Position numbers and translations under genes: made by a program. The notes beneath the pieces are model-generated. The model was given only the letters and a program-made list of their open reading frames with translations, searched no databases and was not told the DNA's origin. Below, piece by piece: positions 52,258 through 61,294 of a stretch of DNA of 64,000 bases. Source of the DNA: G963717155 sp963717155 (GTDB lineage: Bacteria; Actinomycetota; Thermoleophilia; Gaiellales; JALYLC01); assembly GCA_963717155.1 (NCBI GenBank), contig OY970326.1:744001-808000 (forward strand). Direction: 5' to 3'. Each line of letters opens with the position of its first letter. Positions within the stretch are counted from its first letter, which is position 1.

Positions 52258-53481
52258 TTGGAACCTAGTGTCCGCAGCATGAAAACGCTGCATTCGACAC
52301 CCGGCGCCCTACGAGTCCTTGCCATCTCGATCGTCGCCCGTCTGCCGCTCGCCATGCTCGGGATCGGGCTGCTCGTCCAGGCGGTTCATCTCACCGGCTC
52401 GTTCGCCGCGGCTGGAGTCGTCGCCGGCGCGAACGCGATCGCGATCGGCGTCTGCGGCCCGGTGCTCGGGAAGCTCGTGGACCGACGCGGTCAGACGCTC
52501 GTGCTGATCACCAGCGGATGTGCGTCGGGTGCGCTCCTCTGCGTGTTCGGGGTGCTGCCGGTCGGCACGCCGCTTCCGCTGCTGATCGGTGTCGCAGCTG
52601 CGATCGGTGGGACGCTTCCACCGGTCGGCGCGTGCCTACGCTCGCTGCTCCCCTCGCTCGCGCCCAACGCATCCTCCGCGCGCGCCATCTACGCGATCGA
52701 GGCGTCGGCCGTCGAGCTCACCTGGGTCGTCGGCCCTCCTGTCGCGCTCGGCCTGGCGGTCCTCTTCTCGACCGGCATGGCCGTCGCGGTCGCCGGCGTC
52801 GTGCTCGCCGCGGGTGCCGTGGCGTTCGCCTCGCAGGCTCCGTCGCGTGCCTGGCGCCCGATGCCGACGTCGGCACGGTCGTGCGGCGCCCTGCGGGCAC
52901 CTGCCGTGCAGACGCTGGTGCTCGTCTTCGTCGCGGTCGGCGTGCTGGTCGGCGCCGTCGAGGTCGGCGCGGCGTCAGCCGCCTCGACGCTCGGAAGCAG
53001 TGCCGGCGGAGGCCTGTTGCTCGGCATCTGGAGCGTCGGCTCCCTTGCCGGCGGACTCTTCACCGCGCGGCTCGGCGGTGGTGCCCGTGGCGGAGTCGGC
53101 CTGTCGCTCATCCTCGGAGCGCTCGCATGCGGTCACCTCACGGCGGCTGTGACCTCGGGCGACCTCGCCTCGCTGGCGATCGCGCTTCTCGTCGCAGGGA
53201 TGGCCCTCGCCCCGACGTTCGCCTCGGTCTACGCGATGGTGGACCGGGTCGCATCGGCCGGCGCGGTCACGGAGGCGTTCGCGTGGCTCGCCACCGCGCT
53301 CGCGGTTGGCGGCGCTGCGGGCTCGGCCCTGGCCGGCGTCCTGGCCGATCAGTCGAGCCCGTCGGCAGCCTTCGTGCTCGCCGGAGCCGCGGGCGTCGCT
53401 GCCGCGCTCATCACGATCCTGCGGGCGCGGACGCTCGGTGAGCCGGTCGGACTGCAGGACGCGCAGCCCGCGATCGCTTGA
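52258..53481 (+). CDS. MFS transporter
   Basis: A 400-residue, 12-helix major facilitator ('LAISIVARLPLAMLGIGLLVQAVHLTGSFAAAGVVAGANAIAIGVCGPVLGKLVDRRGQTLVL'). The loop 'GKLVDRRGQ' is the MFS motif A variant. It resembles arabinose/drug-type exporters of unknown substrate. The start is TTG 52258 just after AGGAGA, or ATG 52279. It lies 67 bp before a MocR-type regulator in the same direction, which may control it. Confidence 0.85.
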   Translation: MEPSVRSMKTLHSTPGALRVLAISIVARLPLAMLGIGLLVQAVHLTGSFAAAGVVAGANAIAIGVCGPVLGKLVDRRGQTLVLITSGCASGALLCVFGVLPVGTPLPLLIGVAAAIGGTLPPVGACLRSLLPSLAPNASSARAIYAIEASAVELTWVVGPPVALGLAVLFSTGMAVAVAGVVLAAGAVAFASQAPSRAWRPMPTSARSCGALRAPAVQTLVLVFVAVGVLVGAVEVGAASAASTLGSSAGGGLLLGIWSVGSLAGGLFTARLGGGARGGVGLSLILGALACGHLTAAVTSGDLASLAIALLVAGMALAPTFASVYAMVDRVASAGAVTEAFAWLATALAVGGAAGSALAGVLADQSSPSAAFVLAGAAGVAAALITILRARTLGEPVGLQDAQPAIA

Positions 53482-53518
53482 TCCACGGTCCGGCAGTGGC
53501 CCGGTGGTACGGTCTACT

Positions 53519-53534
53519 GGTGCACGTGCACACC
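53519..53534. promoter_or_regulatory. palindromic operator upstream of MocR gene
   Basis: GGTGCACGTGCACACC, containing the perfect palindrome TGCACGTGCA (53521-53530), 15 bp before the regulator's GTG start. GGT-led direct repeats (53504, 53511, 53519) sit at 7-8 bp spacing just before it. A likely autoregulatory site of the MocR protein. Confidence 0.5.
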
Positions 53535-53548
53535 TTCTGTGGGCGGAC

Positions 53549-54967
53549 GTGAAAGAGACCAGTCAGCCCGTCGATCTGCTGATCTCGGTGGTGCGAGGCG
53601 GACCGGGAACGCTCGCCGCGCAGATCGAGGATCAGCTCCGGCGCGCGATTCGCGACGGATCGCTGCGCGGCGGGTCGCAGCTGCCGTCCACGCGCGACCT
53701 CGCGCGCCAGCTCGGTATCTCGCGACGAGTCGTCGTCGAGGCGTACGCCCAGCTCGCCGCCGAGGGGTACCTGAATCTCCGGCAGGGCACTCGCCCACTC
53801 GTCTCGCAGAACGCAGGCCCGGCGCCTCTGGCTCCGGGGGATCTACCCGCGGCGCCGGCCCGGCTCCGTTTCGACTTTCGTCCGAGTCGCCCGAACCTCT
53901 CGGCGTTTCCCCGAGCAGCATGGCTCCGCTCCCTGCGTACGGCGCTCTCGCAGATGGCCGACGCCGAGCTCGGTTACGGCGATCCGCGTGGCGCGGACAC
54001 GCTCCGCGCCGCGCTCGCGGAGTACCTGGGGCGGGTCCGCGGCGTCGTCGCCGAGCCCGAGCGGGTGGTCGTCACCTTCGGCTACGCGCAAGGGCTGTAC
54101 CTCGTCTGTCGCGCGCTTGCGAGCCGAGGCGCGACGCGAATCGGGATGGAGGATCCGAGCAACATCGACGACCGCGAGATCGTCACGAGCGCCGGCCTCG
54201 AGCCCGTGCCCATCGGCGTCGACGAGCACGGGCTGCGAGTCGACGAGCTCGCGCGCGCCGCGCCCGACGCCGTGATCGTCACACCGGCGCATCAGCAGCC
54301 GACCGGTGTCGTGCTGAGCAGCGATCGCCGGGCGGCGCTGCTCGCATGGCTACGAGAGCACGGCGCGGTCGCGATCGAGGATGACTACGACGCCGAGTAT
54401 CGCTATGACCGCGTGGCCGTCGGAGCGCTGCAGGGGCTCGCGCCCGATCGCGTCGTGTACGCCGGTACCACCAGCAAGACGCTCGTCCCCGCGCTTCGCC
54501 TGGGCTGGCTCGTGCTGCCCACGCACCTCGTCGAAGGCGTGATCGCGGCGAAGATCGTGTCGGACCGGGGGGCGACTCGGATCGAGGAGTACGCGTTCGC
54601 CGACTTCATCACCCGTGGCGAGCTCGACCGTCACCTGCGCCGCATGCGGGCCCGCTACCGGAGACAGCGGGACGCCCTGGTCGAGGCGATCGCCCACGAG
54701 CTCCCGGACGCGACGGTGACGGGCATCTCGGCGGGCCTGCACGTCACGGTCAGGCTTCCTGCGACGTACGACGATGCGACGCTGCGCGAAGAGGCCGGGC
54801 GGCAACGGATCCTGTTCAACACGATGCGCGACTACCGCGTCGAGGAGCAGGACGCGCCGGCGCTGATGCTCGGGTACGGCGACGTTCCCGAGCCGGCGAT
54901 CGTGCCGGGCGTGCGCGAGATCGCGAACGCCGTGCGGGCTGCGCGCGACGCCCGCGAGCCCGCCTGA
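53549..54967 (+). CDS. MocR-type GntR/aminotransferase regulator (PdxR-like)
   Basis: A 472-residue fusion: N-terminal GntR winged helix ('TLAAQIEDQLRRAIRDGSLRGGSQLPSTRDLARQLGISRRVVVEAYAQLAAEGYLNLRQGTRPLV') and a C-terminal class I aminotransferase-like domain with the PLP lysine in 'YAGTTSKTLVPALRLGWLVLP' and the cofactor Asp/Tyr region 'IEDDYDAEYRYD'. MocR proteins sense PLP or a PLP adduct; many control pdxST, but none is here, so the adjacent MFS gene or itself is the likely target. Confidence 0.9.
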   Translation: MKETSQPVDLLISVVRGGPGTLAAQIEDQLRRAIRDGSLRGGSQLPSTRDLARQLGISRRVVVEAYAQLAAEGYLNLRQGTRPLVSQNAGPAPLAPGDLPAAPARLRFDFRPSRPNLSAFPRAAWLRSLRTALSQMADAELGYGDPRGADTLRAALAEYLGRVRGVVAEPERVVVTFGYAQGLYLVCRALASRGATRIGMEDPSNIDDREIVTSAGLEPVPIGVDEHGLRVDELARAAPDAVIVTPAHQQPTGVVLSSDRRAALLAWLREHGAVAIEDDYDAEYRYDRVAVGALQGLAPDRVVYAGTTSKTLVPALRLGWLVLPTHLVEGVIAAKIVSDRGATRIEEYAFADFITRGELDRHLRRMRARYRRQRDALVEAIAHELPDATVTGISAGLHVTVRLPATYDDATLREEAGRQRILFNTMRDYRVEEQDAPALMLGYGDVPEPAIVPGVREIANAVRAARDAREPA

Positions 54968-55096
54968 TCAGTCGCTCGCTCCGCCGTCGCCTCCCGGCAG
55001 GTCGGACGTCTACGTCCACGTACGCAACGTCTTCAGGCCGACAGCTAGTCTCACCCCTCGAGCTGGCCATCGACCACGAGACCATGCGAGGTGGCA

Positions 55097-55453
55097 ATGT
55101 CCGGTGACGCAGGCAGCGTTGCTGCTGCCTATTTCGAGGCGTGGCAGGCGCGCGATTTCGACCGGCTGCGTGCGCTGCTGGCCGACGACGTCGTGTTCGA
55201 CGGCCCGCTGGCGCATCTGGACAACGCCGACGACTGCGTGGCCGGGCTCGAGCGGATGTCGAAGATCATGGAGAAGCTCGATGTCAAGAAGCGGTTCGTC
55301 GACGGGGACGACGTCATCACCTGGTTCGACCTGCACACCTCCGTCGCAGACCCTGTCCCGACGGCCAACTGGAGCCACATCGAGGGCGGCAGGATCACCG
55401 CGATCAAGGTCGCGTTCGACGCGCGCGGCCTCGCCCCGCCCGGCTCCCGGTGA
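55097..55453 (+). CDS. SnoaL-like (NTF2-fold) protein
   Basis: A 118-residue cone-shaped NTF2-like protein: 'AAAYFEAWQARDFDRLRALLADDVVFDGPLAHLDNADDCVAGLERMSKIMEKLDVKKRFVDGDDVITWFDLHT' and 'WSHIEGGRITAIKVAFDARGL'. Such proteins are isomerases, hydrolases or binding proteins; no catalytic residues can be assigned. Its stop overlaps the next start (GTGA). Confidence 0.85.
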   Translation: MSGDAGSVAAAYFEAWQARDFDRLRALLADDVVFDGPLAHLDNADDCVAGLERMSKIMEKLDVKKRFVDGDDVITWFDLHTSVADPVPTANWSHIEGGRITAIKVAFDARGLAPPGSR

Positions 55454-56919
55454 CGCTGCACTGCGTCTACCATCCCGCCGTGCGGTCGGCTTGCAGGACC
55501 TGGATCGGACTGCTCGCCCTGCTGGGGGTCGCAGCGCTCTCTCCGGTGGTCACGACCGCGGGTGCCGCGTCTCCGAGCGCCTGGACGCGGTTCGGGTTCG
55601 ACGCAGCGCGGTCTGACGCCAGTACCGCCGCAACGGGCATCACTGCGGCGTCGCTCGAACACCTCCATCGGCAGCAGGTCGCACTGCCGGGCACAGCCGA
55701 CTCGTCGCCGGTGTTCGTGCAGGGGTCGAGTCTCGATGGCGGGAAGCCGGGGATCTTCATCGTCACGACCACGTACGGCAGGACGGTCGCGATCGACGCG
55801 GCGTCCGGCCATACGCGCTGGACGTTCACGCCGCCGGGCTACACGAAGTGGGCCGGCACGGCGCAGATCACGACCGCAACGCCACTCGTCGATCCGGGCG
55901 CCGGCGTCGTCTACGCCGCCTCACCCGATGGACGCGTTCACAAGCTGAAGCTCACGAACGGCCACGAGCAGCCGGGCTGGCCCGTCACGGTCACACGCGA
56001 CCCGACCCACGAGAAGATCGCGTCGGCCCTCAACCTCTCGCGTGGGCTCCTGCTGGTCACGACGGGCGGCTACATCGGCGACGCGCCGCCCTACCAGGGC
56101 CACGTCGTCGCGATCGACGCGGGCAGCGGGCACATCGCCCACGTCTGGAACTCGCTGTGCAGCAACCGTCACAGCCTGATCGTGCCCAGCACCTGCGCGG
56201 GTAGCGACTCGGCCATCTGGGGACGTGGCGGCGCGGTGGTCGAGCCGGGCTCGGGGCGGTTGCTCGTCGCGACGGGCAACGCGCCCTTCGATGGCAAGGA
56301 CAACTGGGGCGACAGCGTCCTCGAGCTGTCGCCCGACGCGAGCCGGCTCGTGCAGAGCTACACGCCGACGACCGAGAGTCAGATGAACAGCACCGATGCC
56401 GATCTCGGGAGCGCCTCACCTGCGGTGCTTCCGGGCGGCCTGGTGCTGCAGGGCGGCAAGGACGGCGTCTTCCGTGTCCTCTCGCTGGCGCACCTGAACG
56501 GGCACGACGGCAAGGTCGGGCAGCTGGGCGGCGAGCTGCAGAGCCTTTCCACGCCGGGCAACAACGTCGTGCTGACTGCCCCGGCCGTGTGGACGAGCGG
56601 GGGTCGCACCCTCGTCGCCGTCGCGAGCGACGAAGGAACCGCGCTGTACCGCGTGCAGCAGCGCCGGCTCGTGGCGGTCTGGTCGAACGGCACCGGTGGC
56701 ACAAGCCCCGTCGAGGCAGGAGGTCTCCTGTACGTCTACAACCCGCAGGGACACGGCCTGAACGTCTACCGATCGAGCAGCTCGACCCCGGTCGCCACGC
56801 TCGCCGCAGGCTCCGGTCACTGGAACTCGGCGATCGCCATCGATGGTCGGATCGCGCTGCCCGAGGGGAACGCGAACGACCACTCGACCCACGGCATCCT
56901 CGACATCTGGCGCCGCTGA
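55450..56919 (+). CDS. secreted PQQ-type beta-propeller protein
   Basis: A 489-residue exported protein. Signal sequence 'RSACRTWIGLLALLGVAALSPVVTTAGAAS', then repeated propeller blades ('SSPVFVQGSSLDGGKPGIFIVTTTYGRTVAIDAASGHTRWTF', 'GAGVVYAASPDGRVHKLKL', 'GHVVAIDAGSGHIAHVWNS', 'ASPAVLPGGLVLQGGKDGVFRVLSL'). The blade pattern (A-x-D-x-x-[ST]-G-x-x-x-W) is that of PQQ dehydrogenases, but I cannot identify PQQ or calcium ligands, so it may be a non-enzymatic propeller. Co-translated with the SnoaL-like gene. Confidence 0.8.
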   Translation: MTLHCVYHPAVRSACRTWIGLLALLGVAALSPVVTTAGAASPSAWTRFGFDAARSDASTAATGITAASLEHLHRQQVALPGTADSSPVFVQGSSLDGGKPGIFIVTTTYGRTVAIDAASGHTRWTFTPPGYTKWAGTAQITTATPLVDPGAGVVYAASPDGRVHKLKLTNGHEQPGWPVTVTRDPTHEKIASALNLSRGLLLVTTGGYIGDAPPYQGHVVAIDAGSGHIAHVWNSLCSNRHSLIVPSTCAGSDSAIWGRGGAVVEPGSGRLLVATGNAPFDGKDNWGDSVLELSPDASRLVQSYTPTTESQMNSTDADLGSASPAVLPGGLVLQGGKDGVFRVLSLAHLNGHDGKVGQLGGELQSLSTPGNNVVLTAPAVWTSGGRTLVAVASDEGTALYRVQQRRLVAVWSNGTGGTSPVEAGGLLYVYNPQGHGLNVYRSSSSTPVATLAAGSGHWNSAIAIDGRIALPEGNANDHSTHGILDIWRR

Positions 56920-56935
56920 TGCCGAGCACGGGCCA

Positions 56936-57580
56936 TCAATCAGCGCGGGATGCCCCCGACGAGTAGTCGAACGTCGACTCGTAGCCGCATCGGCCGGTAT
57001 AGCTGAACCGGAGCTGCTCGTGGTCGACCTCGACGAGCCCGGCGATGACCTCGCGTCCGGCGCGATCGTGCCCCGGCATCAGGCATGTGACGGTGCTCTC
57101 GGTCTCGACCGGGCCGACGATGCGCACGCTGACCTGTGAGCCGGCGCGGAACCAGCCGCGGCCCGGTGTGTGGTCGATCTCGATGCGGCTCTGGACGATC
57201 GCGAGCATGTTGCTCGGCTTGAACACCCAGCGGAACTGGCTCCATGGGGTGCCGCTCACACGGCCGCAGAAGATGTCCTCGAGCGCACCGCGCTGGGCCG
57301 GATCGGCCCGCTCGTCGATGTGCATCACCCAGGTCCAGGGCGAGCCCGGCTCGTCGTCGCTGTACCAGATCACGAGCACGACCCCGAGCGATGCGAGCTC
57401 GACCTCGCCGAGCGAGCCGTCTGTGATGTGCCACGACAATGCGCCCATGCACTCGCCGTAGGTCGACCGGCCGCCGGGCTTCCCGTCGATCCTCCGACAC
57501 GGGCAGATGGCATCGCAGTTGCAGACCTCGAGATACGTGCCGCGGATGCGCCACGTAATGGCTGGCGCGGTGGTGCTCAC
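56936..57580 (-). CDS. DUF1326 protein
   Basis: A 214-residue protein. 'ITWRIRGTYLEVCNCDAICPCRRIDGKPGGRSTYGECMGALSWHITDGSLGEVELASLGVVLV' carries the Cys-rich CNC-x3-CPC signature of DUF1326, and 'VDHEQLRFSYTGRCGYESTFDYSS' the end. The cysteines probably bind metal. The GTG start overlaps the stop of the DUF2182 gene upstream by four bases. The two families often occur together. Confidence 0.85.
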   Translation of the reverse strand: MSTTAPAITWRIRGTYLEVCNCDAICPCRRIDGKPGGRSTYGECMGALSWHITDGSLGEVELASLGVVLVIWYSDDEPGSPWTWVMHIDERADPAQRGALEDIFCGRVSGTPWSQFRWVFKPSNMLAIVQSRIEIDHTPGRGWFRAGSQVSVRIVGPVETESTVTCLMPGHDRAGREVIAGLVEVDHEQLRFSYTGRCGYESTFDYSSGASRAD

Positions 57581-58323
57581 ATGCCCGCCATCGTCATCGT
57601 CATCGGCGCGCGATGGAGTCCCGGCACGATCCCTGGATGCCACGGCGCCAGCAGGCCGAGCACGACCAGCCCGACACCTACGGCGTACGAGAACCGCCGC
57701 CCGTGGCGCCAGAGCTTCTCGAGCGTGACGACCACGGAGAACAGGATCATCCAGCGTAGATCCATGATTCCGAGGGCGATCAGCGCGACCATCAACGCCC
57801 AGCAGCAGCCGATGCAGTAGCCGCCGTGGTAGACGCCGGCGCGGACGTGGCGAAGCGGACCACGGTAGGCGCCGACGTGCATCAGGATTCGCAGCGGCGA
57901 GCGGCAGAACGACAGGCATCTGTCCTTCAGCGGAGTGAGCTGGTAGACGCCCGCGGCGACGAGCACCAGGGCTCCGACCGCCACCGCGGCCTGTTCGCTG
58001 CGATCGACGAGCCACGACGAGAGCGCGCTCAGTGCGAGCGCGAGAACGCCGAACGCGGCCCAGGCCATGAGGTATCCGCCGATCAGTCCGCCGAGCCGCG
58101 CCGGCCGCCCTGCCAGCTCTCCGGCGAGCATCACGCCCACGGGTGCGAGCGCCGGGAGCATCATCGCCGCCATCATCGCCACCCAGAGCCCCAGGAACGC
58201 GACGACTCCCAGTCCCATCGTGCCTGGAGCCGACTGCATCCCGTCCGCCTCGCGCAGCACCACGAGCCACGCGACTGCCGCGCCTCCGAGGATGCACGCG
58301 ACCACTGTCAGCGAGCGTGCCAT
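57577..58323 (-). CDS. DUF2182 membrane protein
   Basis: A 248-residue protein with about six helices. 'VAFLGLWVAMMAAMMLPALAPVGVMLAG' (methionine-rich W-x-x-M-x-x-AMM-x-P), 'YQLTPLKDRCLSFCRSPLRILM' and 'GVYHGGYCIGCCWALMVALIALGIMDLRWM' are the DUF2182 signatures, with Cys/Met/His suitable for a soft metal such as copper. The ATG at 58323 is taken because a helix begins at once. Operon with DUF1326; a joint metal-handling role is inference. Confidence 0.88.
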   Translation of the reverse strand: MARSLTVVACILGGAAVAWLVVLREADGMQSAPGTMGLGVVAFLGLWVAMMAAMMLPALAPVGVMLAGELAGRPARLGGLIGGYLMAWAAFGVLALALSALSSWLVDRSEQAAVAVGALVLVAAGVYQLTPLKDRCLSFCRSPLRILMHVGAYRGPLRHVRAGVYHGGYCIGCCWALMVALIALGIMDLRWMILFSVVVTLEKLWRHGRRFSYAVGVGLVVLGLLAPWHPGIVPGLHRAPMTMTMAGM

Positions 58324-58490
58324 ACGAACCTCCGACCATCGACTACGAGCTTCTGCAGTCTCTGCGCCGCAGACGAACGGCGCATCGCGAGAGCGGGCCA
58401 TCTTCGGCGCGCGCCCGCCATGACCCGATCGGGCCACGCCTGAGATTTCGGGGGATGCCCCGGTCGCGCGAACGACCGATAGAGACCCAC

Positions 58491-60179
58491 ATGCCACTCC
58501 TTCGACCCCAGCAGCAACGTGTGAGGCACATCCCCGCAGTGGCGCTCCATCGCTGGCTGCCGGTGCTGCTCGCGCTCGTCCTCGCCGTCGCGGCAGGTTG
58601 GTCGATCATGGCGCTGAACGGCGCGTCGTACCGCGCCAGGCAGGACAGGGCTTCGGTTCCGGGCCTGGAGGCGGGCGTGGCGCAGTCCGAAGAGCTGCTG
58701 CTCACCTCGGCGAAGAAGCGGCTTGCAGCCCACGGCGCCGCCGCGCTGAAGCCTGTCGAGGGAGCCCCGCCTCGAATGGCGGTCTACTACGCGGACACGT
58801 TCGACGAGCTCGTCCATCTCGGTGCGGCGACCGGGACCCGGGATGCGGCGAACGAGGCTTCGCGGACGCTTCTCGCGATGACCGTGACGCAGGACGCCAT
58901 CTATCGAGGAGGCAAGCCGGCTCTGGTCGCAGCTCGCCGTGCACCTGCCGTGATCGGCGCGCTGCGTGCGGCGTTCACAGCGCTCGACCAACGCCTTGCG
59001 ACCCGCGCACACGTCAAGTCGCGTCTCGCCAGCGGCGGCACCATGCTGATCATGCTGCTCGCCGCCTTGAGCCTGATCGTCCTGTTGCGACGGTTCGATG
59101 TGATGCGCTCGCGCCTGACCGACGAGCTCCACGAGCTGGCCACACACGACCCCCTGACAGGGCTCGCGAACCGGCGGCAGCTCGCCGGCGACCTCGCGAT
59201 CGCGACCAGGAACGCGACTCCGGATCACCCGGCGCGCCTCATCGTCTTCGACCTCGACGGCTTCAAGGCGTACAACGACGCGTTCGGCCACCATGGCGGC
59301 GATCTCCTGTTGGCCCGGCTCGCGCATGCACTGGCAGGCGCCGCCGCCCCGCAGGGAACCAGCTACCGCCTCGGCGGGGACGAGTTCTGCGCGCTCTTCG
59401 CGGATGGTGCCGACGACCAGGCCGTGCGGCGCTGTCTCGACGCGCTCAGCGAGTCCGGTGACGCCTTCTCGATCGGAAGCTCGCACGGAAGCGTCCTGCT
59501 CCCGATCGATGCGGTCGATCCCGATCTGGCGATGCAGCTTGCGGACGAGCGGATGTACGCCGAGAAGAACTCGAGCCGCGCGAGCGCCGGGCAGCAGACA
59601 CGGAACCTCGCGGTCAAGGTCCTGAGCGTGCAGCAGCCGGACGTCGAGCATCACTCGGAGCACGTCGCCGAGCTCGTCCTGGCCGTGGCGCGGGAGCTCG
59701 GGATGTCCGATGCAGAGTCCACGGAGCTCGTTCGCGCAGCCGAGCTGCACGACATCGGCAAGATCGCCATCCCGTACGCCGTCCTGCACAAGCCGGGACC
59801 ACTCGACGATGCCGAGTGGGAGATGATGCGCCGGCACGCGACGATCGGCGCGAACATCCTGAGCGCGGCGCCCGCACTCGGCCACGTCGCGGAGATCGTC
59901 CGCCACCACCACGAGCGCTGGGACGGCAACGGGTATCCGCAGGGTCTCGCCGGCACGGACATTCCGCTGGCGAGCCGCATCGTGTTCGTCTGCGACTCGT
60001 TCGATGCGATGGTGTCGGCGCGGCCGCACAGCCGGCCGATGAGCGAGGAGGGCGCACTCGACGAGCTGCGCCGAAATGCGGGGACGCAGTTCGATCCGCG
60101 AGTCGTCGAAGCGTTCGCCGCGGCACGGCGCGACCGTGCGACCGCACCCCGGTCGCACGACGCCGTCCTCGCGTCCTAA
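58491..60179 (+). CDS. GGDEF and HD-GYP domain c-di-GMP protein
   Basis: A 562-residue membrane protein. Two helices (residues ~24-40 and ~183-200) flank an extracytoplasmic sensor of ~140 residues. A GGDEF domain follows ('DPLTGLANRRQLAGDL', 'LIVFDLDGFKAYNDAFGHHGGDLLL', 'YRLGGDEFCALF', intact GGDEF), then an HD-GYP phosphodiesterase ('HSEHVAELVLAVARELG', 'ELHDIGKIAIPYAVLHKPG', 'HHHERWDGNGYPQGLAGTDIPLASRI'). Both c-di-GMP synthesis and breakdown residues are present, so the net activity cannot be told from sequence. Start ATG 58491; ATG 58455 is also possible. Confidence 0.93.
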   Translation: MPLLRPQQQRVRHIPAVALHRWLPVLLALVLAVAAGWSIMALNGASYRARQDRASVPGLEAGVAQSEELLLTSAKKRLAAHGAAALKPVEGAPPRMAVYYADTFDELVHLGAATGTRDAANEASRTLLAMTVTQDAIYRGGKPALVAARRAPAVIGALRAAFTALDQRLATRAHVKSRLASGGTMLIMLLAALSLIVLLRRFDVMRSRLTDELHELATHDPLTGLANRRQLAGDLAIATRNATPDHPARLIVFDLDGFKAYNDAFGHHGGDLLLARLAHALAGAAAPQGTSYRLGGDEFCALFADGADDQAVRRCLDALSESGDAFSIGSSHGSVLLPIDAVDPDLAMQLADERMYAEKNSSRASAGQQTRNLAVKVLSVQQPDVEHHSEHVAELVLAVARELGMSDAESTELVRAAELHDIGKIAIPYAVLHKPGPLDDAEWEMMRRHATIGANILSAAPALGHVAEIVRHHHERWDGNGYPQGLAGTDIPLASRIVFVCDSFDAMVSARPHSRPMSEEGALDELRRNAGTQFDPRVVEAFAAARRDRATAPRSHDAVLAS

Positions 60180-60224
60180 CCAGTACGATCGCGAGCGATT
60201 CGACCGGCCGATCGGCCCCTTGGA

Positions 60225-60746
60225 ATGACCGCGCAGTTCACCGGAGCAGTCTTCATCGCCACTAGCCTCGACGGCTACATCGCCCGACCCGATGGCGACA
60301 TCGGATGGCTCACCGGTGCGGAGGGACTGGGGGATACCGGCTACGAGAGCTTCATGGCCGATATCGACGTGCTCGTCATGGGCCGCGCGACCTACGAGAA
60401 GGTTCTGACCTTCGACTCGTGGCCCTACGACGGCCGCAGGGTCTTCGTCCTCAGCACCCGTCTTGCGACGACGGACGACCGCATCGAGGTGTTCGCGAGC
60501 CTCCCCGACCTCGTCGCCGCGCTCGCCGCGACCGGTGCCGGCCGCGTCTACGTCGACGGCGGAACGGTGATCCAGAGCTTCCTGCGCGCCGGACTCGTCC
60601 ACGAGATGACGATCACGCGCGCCCCGGTGCTACTGGGGGAGGGGTTGCCGCTGTTCGGGCACGTGGTGCACGACGTACCGCTGAGGCATCGAGAGACGCG
60701 CGTTCTCGGCGCGGGCTTCGTGCAGTCGACCTACGAGGTCGTGTAG
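60225..60746 (+). CDS. dihydrofolate-reductase-family protein (RibD C-terminal type)
   Basis: A 173-residue complete member ('GAVFIATSLDGYIARPDGDIGWLTGAEGLGDTGYESFMADIDVLVMGRATYEKVLTFDSWPYDGRRVFVLS', 'GAGRVYVDGGTVIQSFLRAGLVHEMTITRAPVLLGEGLPLFGH'). The NADPH-binding 'YVDGGTVIQSFL' is intact. Related to, but a different branch from, the shortened protein at 51188. Physiological substrate unknown. Confidence 0.9.
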   Translation: MTAQFTGAVFIATSLDGYIARPDGDIGWLTGAEGLGDTGYESFMADIDVLVMGRATYEKVLTFDSWPYDGRRVFVLSTRLATTDDRIEVFASLPDLVAALAATGAGRVYVDGGTVIQSFLRAGLVHEMTITRAPVLLGEGLPLFGHVVHDVPLRHRETRVLGAGFVQSTYEVV

Positions 60747-60756
60747 TCGGTACGGG

Positions 60757-61113
60757 CTACTCGACGGGCGCGATCGTGACGTCCATCAGCTCGAACGCGC
60801 CTGCGATCTCGAGGACGCGATGGACGATCGAGCCCGGCGGCGGCACCGTCACCGACAGCCAGCGGTCGCGGGTCCGCGCGTCGGAGCTCGCCCGCAGGAG
60901 CACGCGGAGAATGCTCGAGTCGAGGAAGTCGCAGCTCGTCAGCTCGATGTTCACATGGTTGTTCCCGGACACGCGCTCGAGCGCGTCCTCGACCTCTGCG
61001 ACGTTCGCCATGTCGAACTCGCCGACGAGTCGGACCGTCACCAGCCCGGGGGACTCGTCGACCGTGATCACAGGCGCTCGCGGCGCCTCCGGGGGATGGT
61101 TCGGATCCTGCAT
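60757..61113 (-). CDS. STAS-domain anti-sigma-factor antagonist
   Basis: A 118-residue STAS protein: 'GLVTVRLVGEFDMANVAEVEDALERVSGNNHVNIELTSCDFLDSSILRVLLRASSDARTRDRWLSVTVPPPGSIVHRVLEIAGAFELM'. Ser66 in 'CDFLDSSILR' is the likely phosphorylation site. Good GAGGAGG before the ATG at 61113. Second such protein in the window; no anti-sigma kinase is nearby. Confidence 0.88.
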   Translation of the reverse strand: MQDPNHPPEAPRAPVITVDESPGLVTVRLVGEFDMANVAEVEDALERVSGNNHVNIELTSCDFLDSSILRVLLRASSDARTRDRWLSVTVPPPGSIVHRVLEIAGAFELMDVTIAPVE

Positions 61114-61294
61114 GTTCGGCCTCCTCGATCGCGCTCGGACAACGGAAGCCCCCCGCAGGCACCCGTCGATCTGGGCGTGTGAGACCGCGGTCATCATAGG
61201 CAACGTCGATCCGACACGGGCGATCGGGCGCGGGTTTCGCGCGCGGTCCGGTGGGTAGCAAGGCCGCCGGCAACCCCGATGGAAGGTAGACCCG

